From: Candidatus Pollutiaquabacter sp.
GTDB taxonomy: Bacteria; Bacteroidota; Bacteroidia; AKYH767-A; 2013-40CM-41-45
Assembly: GCA_903854075.1 (NCBI GenBank)
Contig: CAINVI010000174.1
Coordinates: 1 to 5,966 of the forward strand
Direction of reading: 5' to 3'
DNA length: 5,966 bases
Shown here in pieces: positions 1 to 5,868 of the stretch (within the stretch, counting starts at the first letter, position 1; each line of letters begins with the position of its first letter). The position numbers were made by a program, and so were the translations under genes. The notes beneath the pieces were generated by a model. The model ran no database searches. It was not told the DNA's origin and worked only from the letters and a program-made list of their open reading frames with translations.

Positions 1-645
1 ACAAAAGCTGTAACGCCCATAGCAACGATAATTAAAAAGGCAGAGGATGTTTGGGACGAGGTGATGGCTGCAGGCATAATTCATGGATTTCGTAACGCTC
101 AGGTTAGTGTAATTGCGCCCACAGGAACTATTGGTTTGTTAATGGATTGCGATACAACTGGCATCGAGCCGGAATACGCTTTGTTAAAAATTAAAAAAAT
201 GGTAGAAGGAGCCACACGGCAACTTTATAACCGGCAAGTAGTTTCGGCATTACGAGTATTGAACTATACGCCTGATCAGATAGATGCATTCATTACTTTG
301 TTGCTAAACGAGGGAGCTCAAAAAGCCGTTGGGTCGTTGCACGAAAAAGATAGCGCTGTATTTGCCTGTTCGTCGGACGGCGGAATTGCTGTTGCCGGTC
401 ATCTTCAGATGATGGCGGCTGTTCAGCCGTTTATTTCCGGTGCTATTTCTAAAACGGTAAATTTTCCCAACACTGCCTCTCGACAAGAAGTGGCCAGCTG
501 TTTTTTATTGGCATGGCAGCTCGGGTTGAAATCGATTACAGTGTATCGTAATGGTTCTAAACTTTCGCAGCCCTTACTCGAATCTTCAAAGCATCAGGCT
601 GTGGAAAATCAGGAAGGTGTATTTAACTGTCAGGAGTGCGGTTAA
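1..645 (+). CDS. nrdJ: Adenosylcobalamin-dependent (class II) ribonucleotide reductase, C-terminal part
   Basis: The reading frame is open from base 1 and gives 214 residues before a TAA stop, so the gene starts left of the window and the internal ATG at 64 is not its start. Class II reductases convert ribonucleotides to deoxyribonucleotides using coenzyme B12 and need no oxygen. Family signatures visible here are GFRNAQVSVIAPTGTIG (residues 29-45, with the phosphate-binding PTGTIG turn), the DTTGIEPEYAL block, GHLQMMAAVQPFISGAISKTVN in the middle, and AWQLGLKSITVYRNGSKLSQPL near the end. The protein finishes NCQECG, a C-x2-C pair that looks like the first half of the C-terminal zinc-ribbon or redox-cysteine tail found in many NrdJ proteins. 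The second half is missing in this frame (see 642-710). The active-site cysteines of the barrel lie outside the window. The next gene is convergent, so the transcript should end near 650-713. Confidence 0.93.
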   Translation, partial: TKAVTPIATIIKKAEDVWDEVMAAGIIHGFRNAQVSVIAPTGTIGLLMDCDTTGIEPEYALLKIKKMVEGATRQLYNRQVVSALRVLNYTPDQIDAFITLLLNEGAQKAVGSLHEKDSAVFACSSDGGIAVAGHLQMMAAVQPFISGAISKTVNFPNTASRQEVASCFLLAWQLGLKSITVYRNGSKLSQPLLESSKHQAVENQEGVFNCQECG

Positions 646-710
646 AAGAAAATCACTTCCAACGTTTTGTTCACTATCCACGCCGTGGAGATGCTCTAGG
701 TTGCAAGTAA
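642..710 (+). other. Possible frameshifted remainder of the nrdJ C-terminal tail
   Basis: Directly after the nrdJ stop, the third frame stays open from 642 to a TAA at 708-710. It encodes a peptide of 22 residues containing HFQRFVHYPRRGDALGCK. This would follow the nrdJ ending NCQECG with one missing base, for example a lost T in the TT at 642-643. The joined tail would have Cys-x2-Cys-Gly, a basic/aromatic loop, then Gly-Cys, which resembles one and a half knuckles of a zinc ribbon. This is inference: the frame could be open by chance, and no standard slippery heptamer is present at the junction. Confidence 0.3.
677..689. terminator. Weak hairpin between convergent genes
   Basis: TCCAC and GTGGA form a five-base-pair stem around a GCC loop in the short gap between nrdJ and the convergent gene. 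No T-run follows on either strand, so it is at best a weak bidirectional terminator. It also overlaps the possible frameshifted nrdJ tail, which may explain the sequence better. Confidence 0.2.
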
Positions 711-713
711 ACT

Positions 714-1229
714 TCATTGTCGGACTTTCGTCATGTTCAGTGATTCTCGGAGTGAAAAATCGGTTTCACCAAAATGTCTAACGTCTTTTTTTACGTAATA
801 ATTATTCAAGCCAATGGTATACCGTGAACGGAATTGACAATCTTTACCGTTTTCTTTTCCTTTTCGTTCAAGAACCATGATGATATCATTCCCGTCATTT
901 ACTGCTAAGGTGATCAACCAGCTATCCTGATTGATCATGACACTTTTTGCATCCGCGGAACAGTGAAAACGGAGTGAATCAATCCGCATGATTGAACTGT
1001 TGGTGTAAATATGGAGGATTGTATCTCCTTCGGATCGATTGTTGGCAAAAACACGCAGTGAATCCATTAATCCGGTTGGAGAAACGATTATCTGACTGCC
1101 GGACCAGGAACATTCCATGCGCTGGAACGCCTCGTGGCAGACTTTGGTCTTATCCTGACCATGGACTAGGTACGGGAAGAGCAGTGTGGAAAAGAAGAAG
1201 GTGCAAAATAAGACAGGCCGTAAGGTCAT
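714..1229 (-). CDS. Hypothetical secreted protein
   Basis: I do not recognise this 171-residue protein. The first 24 residues look like a Sec signal peptide: MTLRP, a hydrophobic stretch VLFCTFFFSTLLFPYLV, then a likely signal peptidase I cut after HG, before QDKTKV. No lipobox cysteine is placed for lipoprotein processing. The mature part is mixed, probably mostly beta strand, with no further membrane segment. It carries four cysteines (31, 40, 90, 131) that could form two disulfides in the periplasm or outside the cell. The start is the ATG read on the minus strand at 1229-1227, which places the signal peptide exactly at the N-terminus. It converges on nrdJ and diverges from the membrane-protein gene at 1387, so it is probably transcribed alone. 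That it is a real gene rests on the length, the clean signal peptide and its fit between neighbours. Confidence 0.75.
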   Translation of the reverse strand: MTLRPVLFCTFFFSTLLFPYLVHGQDKTKVCHEAFQRMECSWSGSQIIVSPTGLMDSLRVFANNRSEGDTILHIYTNSSIMRIDSLRFHCSADAKSVMINQDSWLITLAVNDGNDIIMVLERKGKENGKDCQFRSRYTIGLNNYYVKKDVRHFGETDFSLRESLNMTKVRQ

Positions 1230-1296
1230 TGACGTAGGAATTTTAATCGAAATTTCTGAAAAATGATCGTATGTAGTACTATAAGAAGCAATTATT

Positions 1297-1304
1297 TAAA
1301 TCTA
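1297..1304 (-). promoter_or_regulatory. Possible -7 element for the secreted-protein gene
   Basis: On the minus strand this reads TAGATTTA, matching seven of eight positions of the Bacteroidota consensus TAnnTTTG. It lies about 68 bases upstream of the start of the 714-1229 gene. No convincing TTG element is seen upstream at the expected distance, so the call is weak. Confidence 0.2.
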
Positions 1305-1325
1305 AGGGCGACTTGTTATTAATTT

Positions 1326-1339
1326 ATGCTGAAAGTCAT
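1326..1339. promoter_or_regulatory. Degenerate TGAC-n4-GTCA-like operator
   Basis: ATGCT-GAAA-GTCAT has a perfect right arm and the same GAAA spacer as the first ccoS site, but two mismatches in the left arm. Its centre (1332.5) is 29.5 bases from the start of the possible -7 element at 1362, the same spacing as the proximal ccoS site. On its own it would not be called; the shared spacing is the reason for listing it. Confidence 0.25.
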
Positions 1340-1361
1340 TCGTTGAACTACTTTATCGCAT

Positions 1362-1369
1362 TATTATTG
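1362..1369 (+). promoter_or_regulatory. Possible -7 promoter element upstream of the membrane-protein gene
   Basis: TATTATTG matches TAnnTTTG at all but one of its six fixed positions. A TTG at 1343-1345 lies 16 bases upstream, slightly closer than the usual -33 element. Transcription would start near 1374, leaving a leader of about 13 bases rich in A before the ATG at 1387. Confidence 0.3.
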
Positions 1370-1386
1370 CAAAAAAATAGTTTGTT

Positions 1387-1887
1387 ATGGACGCAACTCA
1401 TCTCCATTTGCTCTTCAACCATGTAGGTATTCTTGGACTGCTGTTTTCAGCATGTATTTTACTTGTGGCGATCCTGCTGAAATCCGGTATATTGAAGCGT
1501 ACCGCTATGACGGGCTTTGTCATAGCCGCAGTGGCAGCAGCAGTTACGATGAATACCGGAGAAGGCGCTGAGGAGACTGTTGAGCACATCAGTGGCGTGG
1601 CGGAAGCTGCCATTCACGAGCATGAAGAGGCTGCAGAATCTACCATTTGGCTGGTGGGTGTTTGTGGACTGCTTTCATTGATCGGATTGATTTTCTATTT
1701 CTTGTCGAGAACCATGCCGGCTGCGTTCTATGGGTTATTACTACTTGTTTCTTTGGTCGCATCGGCAATGATTTTTAATACCGGTCGCTTAGGCGGTTTA
1801 ATACGCCATACAGAGTTGTCGGGAACAGCTCCGGCGCCTGATTCTGGCCACACAGCGCCTGCTGGTGAGGAAGAACATGCCGATTAA
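1387..1887 (+). CDS. Histidine-rich four-helix membrane protein, DUF2231-like
   Basis: This 166-residue protein has four predicted membrane helices (about residues 13-33, 39-56, 86-106 and 111-130), arranged as two hairpins joined by a soluble loop. The N-terminus carries HLHLLFNHVGI (His 5, 7 and 12) just before helix 1. The loop after helix 2 has TGEGAEETVEH, then IHEHEEAAE (His 67, 77, 79). The C-terminal tail is hydrophilic, rich in Ala, Pro, Glu and His. The layout, with a membrane-edge histidine motif and a TGEGAEE loop, recalls DUF2231-type proteins of unknown function. The paired histidines and acids could bind a metal or haem, but that is inference. The ATG follows an A-rich stretch with no Shine-Dalgarno, normal for Bacteroidota. 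A photolyase-like gene follows after 56 bases on the same strand and may be co-transcribed. Confidence 0.85.
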   Translation: MDATHLHLLFNHVGILGLLFSACILLVAILLKSGILKRTAMTGFVIAAVAAAVTMNTGEGAEETVEHISGVAEAAIHEHEEAAESTIWLVGVCGLLSLIGLIFYFLSRTMPAAFYGLLLLVSLVASAMIFNTGRLGGLIRHTELSGTAPAPDSGHTAPAGEEEHAD

Positions 1888-1943
1888 AAAGGATAGCTAC
1901 TATAACGCTGTAAACTTATTTTACTGCAACTTGTTATAAATGC

Positions 1944-3041
1944 GTGGAGCACGATTATTTTCCTACTTCGTACGTTGAAATTCTAGCGCGAGTAGCTGCA
2001 ATTGATCCGGTAAAATATGGGCAAAGTCGTAATTATTTGGACGGCGCTGTTACGAGATTGTCACCCTATATTTCACGCGGCGTTATTTCAACACACTTTG
2101 TATATGATTCCCTGCTGCAGCAAAACTTCGATTTTCCGGCGGTAGAGAAATTGGTGCAAGAGTTAGCCTGGCGAGATTATTGGCAATTGATCTGGGTAGA
2201 AAGGCAAGCAGCCATCGAAGCTGACCTGCGCTCACCGCAACTTCCAGTTGTGTCATTCGGTTTGCCGGTTGCTTTTCAGACAGCTTCTACTTGTGTTGAA
2301 GCCATTGATGCTGGTATTCAAAAATTATATTCTACGGGTTATATGCATAATCACATGCGGATGTATGTAGCATCCCTGGTTTGCAATTTTGCCCATTGTC
2401 ATTGGAAAGAACCGGCACGGTGGATGTATTATCATCTGCTGGATGGCGACTGGGCCAGTAATGTGCTTAGTTGGCAATGGGTAGCCGGCTCCAATAGCAA
2501 CAAAAAGTATGTCTTCAATCAGGAGAATCTGAATAAATATTCAGGTTCTGCGCAGCGAAAGACATTTTTGGACACAGAATACGAAGACTTGCCGTTATCA
2601 ACGGTTCCTGCGGAATTTCATCAGGTGAGTTCGCCGGAGCTTTCCTGTATGTTGCCGTTGACTTCATTACCTGAATTGGACCACTCCTTACCATTGCTCA
2701 TTTATACATCTTACAATCTGGATCCGGTTTGGCAGGTGGATATAGCCGCTAACCGAATATTGTTGCTCGAGCCTTCACACTTTGCTAATTACCCGGTTTC
2801 AGAAAAAGTGCTGCGCTTTATTTTTTCATTATCGGCCAACATAAAGGATTTAAAGGTTTTTGTAGGAGAATTTTCGGAATTGAAAAATGCTTACACGGGA
2901 GATCTTATTCGTTACAAAGAGCATCCTTTTTCTTCTCACTTTACGGGAATAGAAGATAAGCGATCCTGGCTAACAACTGTCAGCGGCGAACATTCTTCCT
3001 TTTTTGCTTATTGGAAAAAAGCCAAACGCCAATTGGAATGA
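1944..3041 (+). CDS. Photolyase/cryptochrome-type FAD-binding protein with a C-terminal alpha/beta domain
   Basis: The first 210 or so of 365 residues match the helical FAD-binding domain of the DNA photolyase/cryptochrome family, which repairs UV photoproducts or senses blue light. Landmarks are LSPYISRGVIS (39-49), VQELAWRDYW (71-80), TGYMHNHMRM (131-140) and DGDWASNVLSWQWVAG (167-182). By alignment from memory with E. coli PhrB, Asn173 matches the flavin-contacting Asn378 and Trp177 the flavin-proximal Trp382, so electron transfer to FAD looks possible. The usual N-terminal antenna domain is absent: the protein begins directly with the FAD domain. Instead, residues about 248-365 form a second domain with strand-like LLIYTSYN, RILLLEPSHF and DLKVFVGEF segments. 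Start: GTG at 1944, the first start codon after an in-frame TAA at 1911; no Shine-Dalgarno is visible. DNA repair is the likelier role, but a photoreceptor is possible. Confidence 0.88.
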   Translation: MEHDYFPTSYVEILARVAAIDPVKYGQSRNYLDGAVTRLSPYISRGVISTHFVYDSLLQQNFDFPAVEKLVQELAWRDYWQLIWVERQAAIEADLRSPQLPVVSFGLPVAFQTASTCVEAIDAGIQKLYSTGYMHNHMRMYVASLVCNFAHCHWKEPARWMYYHLLDGDWASNVLSWQWVAGSNSNKKYVFNQENLNKYSGSAQRKTFLDTEYEDLPLSTVPAEFHQVSSPELSCMLPLTSLPELDHSLPLLIYTSYNLDPVWQVDIAANRILLLEPSHFANYPVSEKVLRFIFSLSANIKDLKVFVGEFSELKNAYTGDLIRYKEHPFSSHFTGIEDKRSWLTTVSGEHSSFFAYWKKAKRQLE

Positions 3042-3048
3042 TCTCGAT

Positions 3049-3062
3049 ATGACAAAAGTCAT
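3049..3062. promoter_or_regulatory. Crp/Fnr-like operator upstream of ccoI
   Basis: ATGAC-AAAA-GTCAT is a perfect inverted repeat with five-base arms and a four-base spacer, the geometry of an Fnr box but with TGAC rather than TTGAT half-sites. A third GTCAT follows directly at 3063-3067. The centre (3055.5) lies 18.5 bases before a perfect TAnnTTTG element and about 69 bases before the ccoI start. Copies of the same motif precede ccoS. Oxygen- or redox-responsive Crp/Fnr regulators commonly control cbb3 oxidase genes; which regulator acts here is not shown by the sequence. Confidence 0.6.
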
Positions 3063-3073
3063 GTCATTGATGG

Positions 3074-3081
3074 TACATTTG
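3074..3081 (+). promoter_or_regulatory. ccoI promoter, -7 element
   Basis: TACATTTG matches the Bacteroidota -7 consensus TAnnTTTG at every fixed position. No TTG element stands at the -33 distance; that place is taken by the operator at 3049-3062, which fits regulator-dependent transcription. The transcript would begin near 3086 and have a leader of about 39 bases. Confidence 0.5.
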
Positions 3082-3124
3082 ATTGAAATTCGCCTCTTAG
3101 TCATTTATCTAATCAGACTGGGGC

Positions 3125-5539
3125 TTGGAAACCACTACTACTGTAAAAGTCAATTGTTACCATTGTGGCGATGAGTGTCGCAATCTACCTCTTCGATTTA
3201 ACGATAAGGAGTTCTGTTGTGAAGGTTGCCGATTGGTATATGAGGTTCTCCAAGAAAATAATTTGTGCAGTTATTATCGATTTAATGAGAAGCCAGGCAT
3301 TTCGCCGGAGCAGAAAGTAGAGGGTCGGTTCGGATATCTTGATGATGCTTCGGTAAAGAAAAAGCTGGTCGTTTTTGATGACGGCAAGTTTGCCACAGTC
3401 AATTTTTATATCCCTAAAATGCACTGCAGCAGCTGTATCTGGCTGCTTGAAAATCTTCAACGTATCAATGCCGGAGTAGTCCGATCACGTGTCAATTTCT
3501 TAAATCGCGAGGTGAACCTGGTCTTTCGGCAGGATCTTCTTTCTTTGCGACAGCTGGTTGAATTATTGTCGATGATCGGTTATGAACCCGTAATTCGACT
3601 GGATGATCTTGATGACCGTAAAAAAGCTAAAAAAGATCATTCGGTGTCCTACAAAATTGGTATTGCCGGTTTCGCGTTCGGTAACATTATGCTCTTTTCG
3701 TTTCCAGAGTATTTTTCCCTTAGTGATGCTACAGATCCTGGTTTTAAAGGCGTATTTAGCTACATCAATTTTTTCTTATCCCTGCCGGTTTTCTTTTATT
3801 GTAGTGCCCAATTTTTCACTTCGGCAGTTCGAAGTGTCAATCAAAAGTTTTTAAACATTGATGTTCCTATTGCGTTGGGAATTCTGGTCATGTTCGTTCG
3901 CAGTACCTACGAGATCTTTTCCGGTACCGGTCCTGGTTATATGGATACGATGGCTGGATTGGTGTTTTTTATGTTGCTGGGACGATGGTTTCAGGATAAA
4001 ACCTATAAGACACTCTCGTTTGATCGCGATTATAAATCGTTTTTCCCGGTGTCGGTAATGGTAAGGCGACAGGCATCAGAATTGGCTATTCCCTTGTCTG
4101 AACTTCGCATTGGTGATCGTATGCTGATCCGTAGTGAAGAAATTATTCCTGCTGACGCGGTACTTATACAGGGCGACGCATTTATTGACTATAGCTTTGT
4201 TACCGGTGAATCGTTGCCGGTTCGTAAAGCCAATGGTGAATTATTGTATGCAGGTGGACGCCAGCAAGGCGGTTTGCTGGAAATGGAAGTGGTAAAAGAA
4301 GTTTCCCAAAGCTATCTCACGCAGTTGTGGAATAATGACCGGTATATCAAGAAACACGATGATGGTGTATTTCAATTATTGGTAAATCGAATCAGTCATT
4401 ATTTCACGTTTGTAATCGTAGCAGTAGCTGTTATTGCGCTCTTTTATTGGGCTGCAACAGGTGATTTCCCGCGTGGTTGGAATGCTTTTACCGCCGTGCT
4501 GATAATTGCTTGTCCGTGCGCATTGGCTATTTCATCACCATTTACGCTGGGAAATATCCTTCGCATCTTTGGTCGTAATCGATTTTACCTGCGTGGTTAC
4601 GCTGTTATCGAGAAGCTCGCTAAAGTGGATACCGTGGTGTTCGATAAAACAGGAACATTGACGCAAAATGAGCGCTCCCAAATCAGTTATTCCGGTCGTG
4701 ACTTGCAACGAAAGGAGTTGTCAATGATTCGTTCGCTTGTTTCACAATCTACACATCCGCTCAGCCGGATGCTTATGGCACATTTGGACGGTACGGCACA
4801 GCTTGGGGTTAGCGGTTTTGCCGAATACCCGGGAAAGGGAATTGAAGGACATGTTGAAAATACAATAGTTAGAGTTGGCTCCGCTGCATTTGTCAATGCA
4901 CAAGGATTTCAATCAAACGCTGTTGATACGGTAGTTTTTGTAGCGCTCGGTAATGAAGTGGCTGGCAAATTCAGTATTGCCAATTCGTATCGTACAGGCG
5001 TACGGCAGTTGGCCAACCGCTTGCGAACAAAGGGTTATCGTACCGTTGTTTTGACCGGCGATACTTCTGGCGAAGAGACCTCATTAAGGAGCCTTCTGGG
5101 GATAGAGGCGGAACTTCGTTTTCAGCAGTCTCCCGGCGATAAATTAGCGGCCATTCAGGAGTTTCAAGAAGCGGGCAGCAACGTTCTTATGGTTGGTGAC
5201 GGACTCAATGATGCGGGCGCTTTAAAGCAGTCGGATGTTGGTATTTCTGTTTCTGATGACATCAATAATTTTTCTCCGGCCTGTGATGGAATTCTTGATA
5301 GTGCTTCTTTTTCTTCACTGTCAGCTATTTTAGATACGGCCACGGCTAGTCGACGTATAATAATTGGGAGTTTCGTTATAGCATTAGTATATAATTTAAT
5401 TGGATGTTGGTTCGCCGTTCAAGGAACGCTTTCGCCGGTAATCGCAGCGGTACTCATGCCACTAAGTACCGTAACTATCATCAGTTTTACGACAGGTATG
5501 TCCAACTTGGCGGCTTTCAAATCAGCTAATTCGCTGTAA
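3125..5539 (+). CDS. ccoI: Copper-transporting P-type ATPase for cbb3 oxidase assembly
   Basis: This 804-residue P1B-type ATPase (CcoI/FixI) exports copper from the cytoplasm across the inner membrane and is needed to supply CuB of cbb3 cytochrome oxidase. In order: a cysteine-rich metal-binding head (C11-x2-C14, C18, then CCEGC at 31-35); a heavy-metal-associated domain with MHCSSC (99-104); four helices from about residue 176; the actuator TGES (360-363); the ion-path CPC (463-465); the phosphorylated Asp507 in DKTGTLT; the His544-Pro545 motif of P1B pumps; hinge GDGLND (691-696); and two final helices. All catalytic residues are present and the length is normal. The start is TTG at 3125, with an in-frame stop at 3110-3112 and no other start before the cysteine head. 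Identity as CcoI rather than a general CopA rests on the cysteine head and on ccoS and ccoN following. Confidence 0.96.
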   Translation: METTTTVKVNCYHCGDECRNLPLRFNDKEFCCEGCRLVYEVLQENNLCSYYRFNEKPGISPEQKVEGRFGYLDDASVKKKLVVFDDGKFATVNFYIPKMHCSSCIWLLENLQRINAGVVRSRVNFLNREVNLVFRQDLLSLRQLVELLSMIGYEPVIRLDDLDDRKKAKKDHSVSYKIGIAGFAFGNIMLFSFPEYFSLSDATDPGFKGVFSYINFFLSLPVFFYCSAQFFTSAVRSVNQKFLNIDVPIALGILVMFVRSTYEIFSGTGPGYMDTMAGLVFFMLLGRWFQDKTYKTLSFDRDYKSFFPVSVMVRRQASELAIPLSELRIGDRMLIRSEEIIPADAVLIQGDAFIDYSFVTGESLPVRKANGELLYAGGRQQGGLLEMEVVKEVSQSYLTQLWNNDRYIKKHDDGVFQLLVNRISHYFTFVIVAVAVIALFYWAATGDFPRGWNAFTAVLIIACPCALAISSPFTLGNILRIFGRNRFYLRGYAVIEKLAKVDTVVFDKTGTLTQNERSQISYSGRDLQRKELSMIRSLVSQSTHPLSRMLMAHLDGTAQLGVSGFAEYPGKGIEGHVENTIVRVGSAAFVNAQGFQSNAVDTVVFVALGNEVAGKFSIANSYRTGVRQLANRLRTKGYRTVVLTGDTSGEETSLRSLLGIEAELRFQQSPGDKLAAIQEFQEAGSNVLMVGDGLNDAGALKQSDVGISVSDDINNFSPACDGILDSASFSSLSAILDTATASRRIIIGSFVIALVYNLIGCWFAVQGTLSPVIAAVLMPLSTVTIISFTTGMSNLAAFKSANSL

Positions 5540-5567
5540 TAGAATCAGTACGTATCGTTTAAGTGGC

Positions 5568-5581
5568 ATGACGAAAGTCAG
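5568..5581. promoter_or_regulatory. Crp/Fnr-like operator, distal ccoS copy
   Basis: ATGAC-GAAA-GTCAG contains a perfect TGAC-n4-GTCA core at 5569-5580. Its centre (5574.5) is 51.5 bases from the ccoS -7 element, about -63.5 from the inferred transcript start, near where a class I activator binds. It is exactly 22 bases, two helical turns, from the proximal copy, so both would lie on the same face of the DNA. Confidence 0.55.
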
Positions 5582-5589
5582 TTGGTTAA

Positions 5590-5603
5590 TTGACAATAGT
5601 CAG
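5590..5603. promoter_or_regulatory. Crp/Fnr-like operator, proximal ccoS copy
   Basis: TTGAC-AATA-GTCAG has a perfect TGAC-n4-GTCA core at 5591-5602. The centre (5596.5) is 29.5 bases from the -7 element at 5626. With transcription starting about five bases after that element, the site sits near -41.5, the standard class II position for Crp/Fnr activators. Confidence 0.6.
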
Positions 5604-5625
5604 ATGGCATCGTTAGGGGTGAGGA

Positions 5626-5633
5626 TACTTTTG
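5626..5633 (+). promoter_or_regulatory. ccoS promoter, -7 element
   Basis: TACTTTTG is a full match to TAnnTTTG. There is no TTG at the -33 distance, which suggests the promoter needs its activator. Transcription from about 5638 gives a 19-base leader to the ccoS ATG. This would give ccoS-ccoN a promoter of their own in the 117-base gap after ccoI. Confidence 0.5.
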
Positions 5634-5656
5634 AACCACTGTCATAGTCCGCATTT

Positions 5657-5851
5657 ATGAGCGTCATTTTTCTGCTAATTCTGTTCAGTCTGCTGCTGGC
5701 TTTCGTTTTCCTCTACGCTTTTATCTGGAGCGTACGCGATGGGCAGTACGATGATGAATACACTCCTTCGGTTCGCATCTTATTTGACGATGAAGCAACG
5801 CAACAGGAGCCGGCTTCTTCTGGACAGGATTTAAATCAATCAAACAGCTAA
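5657..5851 (+). CDS. ccoS: cbb3-type cytochrome oxidase assembly protein
   Basis: CcoS is a small inner-membrane protein required for cofactor insertion (haem and CuB) into the catalytic subunit of cbb3 oxidase. The 64-residue product has one membrane helix at about residues 3-25, directly followed by the family motif FIWSVRDGQYDD (22-33) and then the short cytoplasmic segment VRILFDD. The last 20 residues are a polar Gln/Ser-rich tail of the kind that varies in this family. Length is typical. The ATG at 5657 puts the helix right at the N-terminus; no Shine-Dalgarno is visible. It sits between ccoI and ccoN, the usual context, with ccoN only 17 bases downstream. Confidence 0.95.
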   Translation: MSVIFLLILFSLLLAFVFLYAFIWSVRDGQYDDEYTPSVRILFDDEATQQEPASSGQDLNQSNS

Positions 5852-5868
5852 ATAACCAACAGATTTAT

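Noticed and set aside
721..734. A TGAC-n4-GTC-like sequence (minus strand ATGACGAAAGTCCG), nearly the distal ccoS operator
   Set aside because: It lies in the last codons of the secreted-protein gene with one arm broken, no gene starts nearby in a fitting direction, and the codons explain it.
551..781. Open frame of 76 codons overlapping the end of nrdJ
   Set aside because: It is mostly a shadow of nrdJ and of the convergent gene, with no recognisable protein features.
1139..1150. Inverted repeat AGAC-TTTG-GTCT with the same arm spacing as the cco operators
   Set aside because: The outer T of the half-site is replaced and it lies inside a coding region, so it is most likely chance.
1274..1281. 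Eight-base palindrome TAGTACTA in the divergent spacer
   Set aside because: It is too short, is not repeated elsewhere in the window, and has no fixed relation to a promoter element.
3067..3083. Two TTGAT sequences, the E. coli Fnr half-site, 12 bases apart near the ccoI promoter
   Set aside because: They are in direct, not inverted, orientation and the second overlaps the -7 element, so they do not make an Fnr box.
3185..3460. Open frame of 91 codons on the minus strand within ccoI
   Set aside because: It is antisense to the conserved cysteine head and metal-binding domain of ccoI, with no promoter or protein features of its own.
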